Source of the DNA: Clostridiaceae bacterium
Lineage (GTDB): Bacteria; Bacillota; Clostridia; DSM-8532
DNA length: 34,810 nt
Assembly: GCA_012521615.1 (NCBI GenBank)
Contig: JAAYMA010000099.1
Coordinates: forward strand, 1 to 34,810
Reading direction: 5' to 3'
Shown: piece after piece, positions 34,685-34,810 of the stretch
Layout: every line of letters starts with the position of its first letter
How positions within the stretch are numbered: position 1 is the stretch's first letter
Notes under the pieces: generated by a model
What the model saw: only the letters and a program-made list of their open reading frames with translations
Databases searched by the model: none
Told to the model about the DNA's origin: nothing
Position numbers and translations under genes: made by a program

Positions 34685-34810
34685 GAGACAGTAAAAAATT
34701 TTGTGTATGATAAATGCGGAAATACTCTTTTCTGGGAATGATTATCAATAACAAGCAGAAAGGAGTATTTTTTTATGGGAACATTACCTAAGAATGTAGT
34801 TCGGGAAATA
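34685..34810 (+). mobile_element. Possible left end of an IS256-like insertion sequence (cut by window edge)
   Basis: From 34685 the sequence GAGACAGTAAAAAATTTTGTG resembles the terminal repeats of IS256-type elements, which often contain GTAAAAAATT-TTGTGT. It is followed about 70 bases later by a well-formed ribosome site and ATG. The other end lies outside the window, so the match is from memory only. The stretch 34568-34684 between the activase stop and this point is AT-rich; a weak stem ATGGAG/CTCCAT (34573-34594) without T-run is all I see. Confidence 0.35.
34775..34810 (+). CDS. Start of an unidentified reading frame (partial)
   Basis: An ATG at 34775 lies 9 bases behind AAAGGAG and opens a frame beginning MGTLPKNVVREI that runs off the window. 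Twelve residues are too few to identify. Given the possible insertion-sequence end just upstream, a transposase is one option; an ordinary chromosomal gene is another. Confidence 0.5.
   Translation, partial: MGTLPKNVVREI

Noticed and set aside
1-34810. CRISPR array, prophage, toxin-antitoxin or defence genes
   Set aside because: No spaced direct repeats, integrase, phage structural genes or short overlapping toxin-antitoxin pairs were seen on either strand.

Overview
This window looks like a chromosomal core region of an AT-rich, endospore-forming Clostridia (Firmicutes). The evidence is spoVS, an FtsK/SpoIIIE translocase, RNase Y with YmdB, a lysine riboswitch in front of dapA, consensus SigA-type promoters, strong AGGAGG ribosome sites and an HD-GYP protein. 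A cellulolytic 'cluster III' type Clostridium is a guess only. Most of the window is vertically inherited housekeeping sequence. The only hint of mobile DNA is at the extreme right edge.

Layout. 0.07-0.25 kb: tRNA-Pro(GGG) with promoter and terminator. 0.3-4.9 kb: a lipoprotein (-), a DUF3810 membrane metalloprotease-like protein (+), an nfeD/SPFH pair (-) and a GNAT-like protein (-). 5.0-8.6 kb (-): PhoH-PIN ATPase, YhaM exoribonuclease and an HD-GYP protein with a possible motility-sigma promoter. 8.7-13.4 kb (-): a unit rny - ymdB - spoVS - pgcA, from a clear promoter to a terminator that overlaps the pgcA stop codon. 13.4-19.6 kb (-): ftsK/spoIIIE - TPR membrane protein - ddh - folD. 19.6-21.8 kb (+): lysine riboswitch - terminator - dapA - dapB. 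21.8-23.4 kb: DUF624 membrane protein (-) and LURP-one-like protein (+). 23.4-24.7 kb (+): tRNA-Leu(GAG) with azlC-azlD directly behind its terminator. 24.7-27.3 kb (-): DUF1846 protein and an EamA transporter. 27.35-30.1 kb (-): a coiled-coil exported protein - ftsE - ftsX. 30.3-34.6 kb (+): a 1424-residue double-ASKHA activase/dehydratase-like metalloprotein. The right edge carries the start of another reading frame, perhaps a transposase.

How the genes fit together. Meso-diaminopimelate synthesis is split over two divergent units: ddh sits behind ftsK, while dapA-dapB are under the lysine riboswitch, and the two promoters appear to overlap at their -35 boxes. RNA turnover is well represented (RNase Y, YmdB, YhaM, PhoH-PIN). 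The FtsEX unit carries an EnvC/PcsB-like coiled-coil partner with no visible hydrolase domain.

The best candidates for something not yet described are the FtsEX partner together with its FtsE (ABC signature LSWGE instead of LSGGE), the single-chain double activase, the tRNA-Leu/azlCD arrangement, and the apparent non-standard start of RNase Y. No CRISPR array, prophage or defence island is visible.
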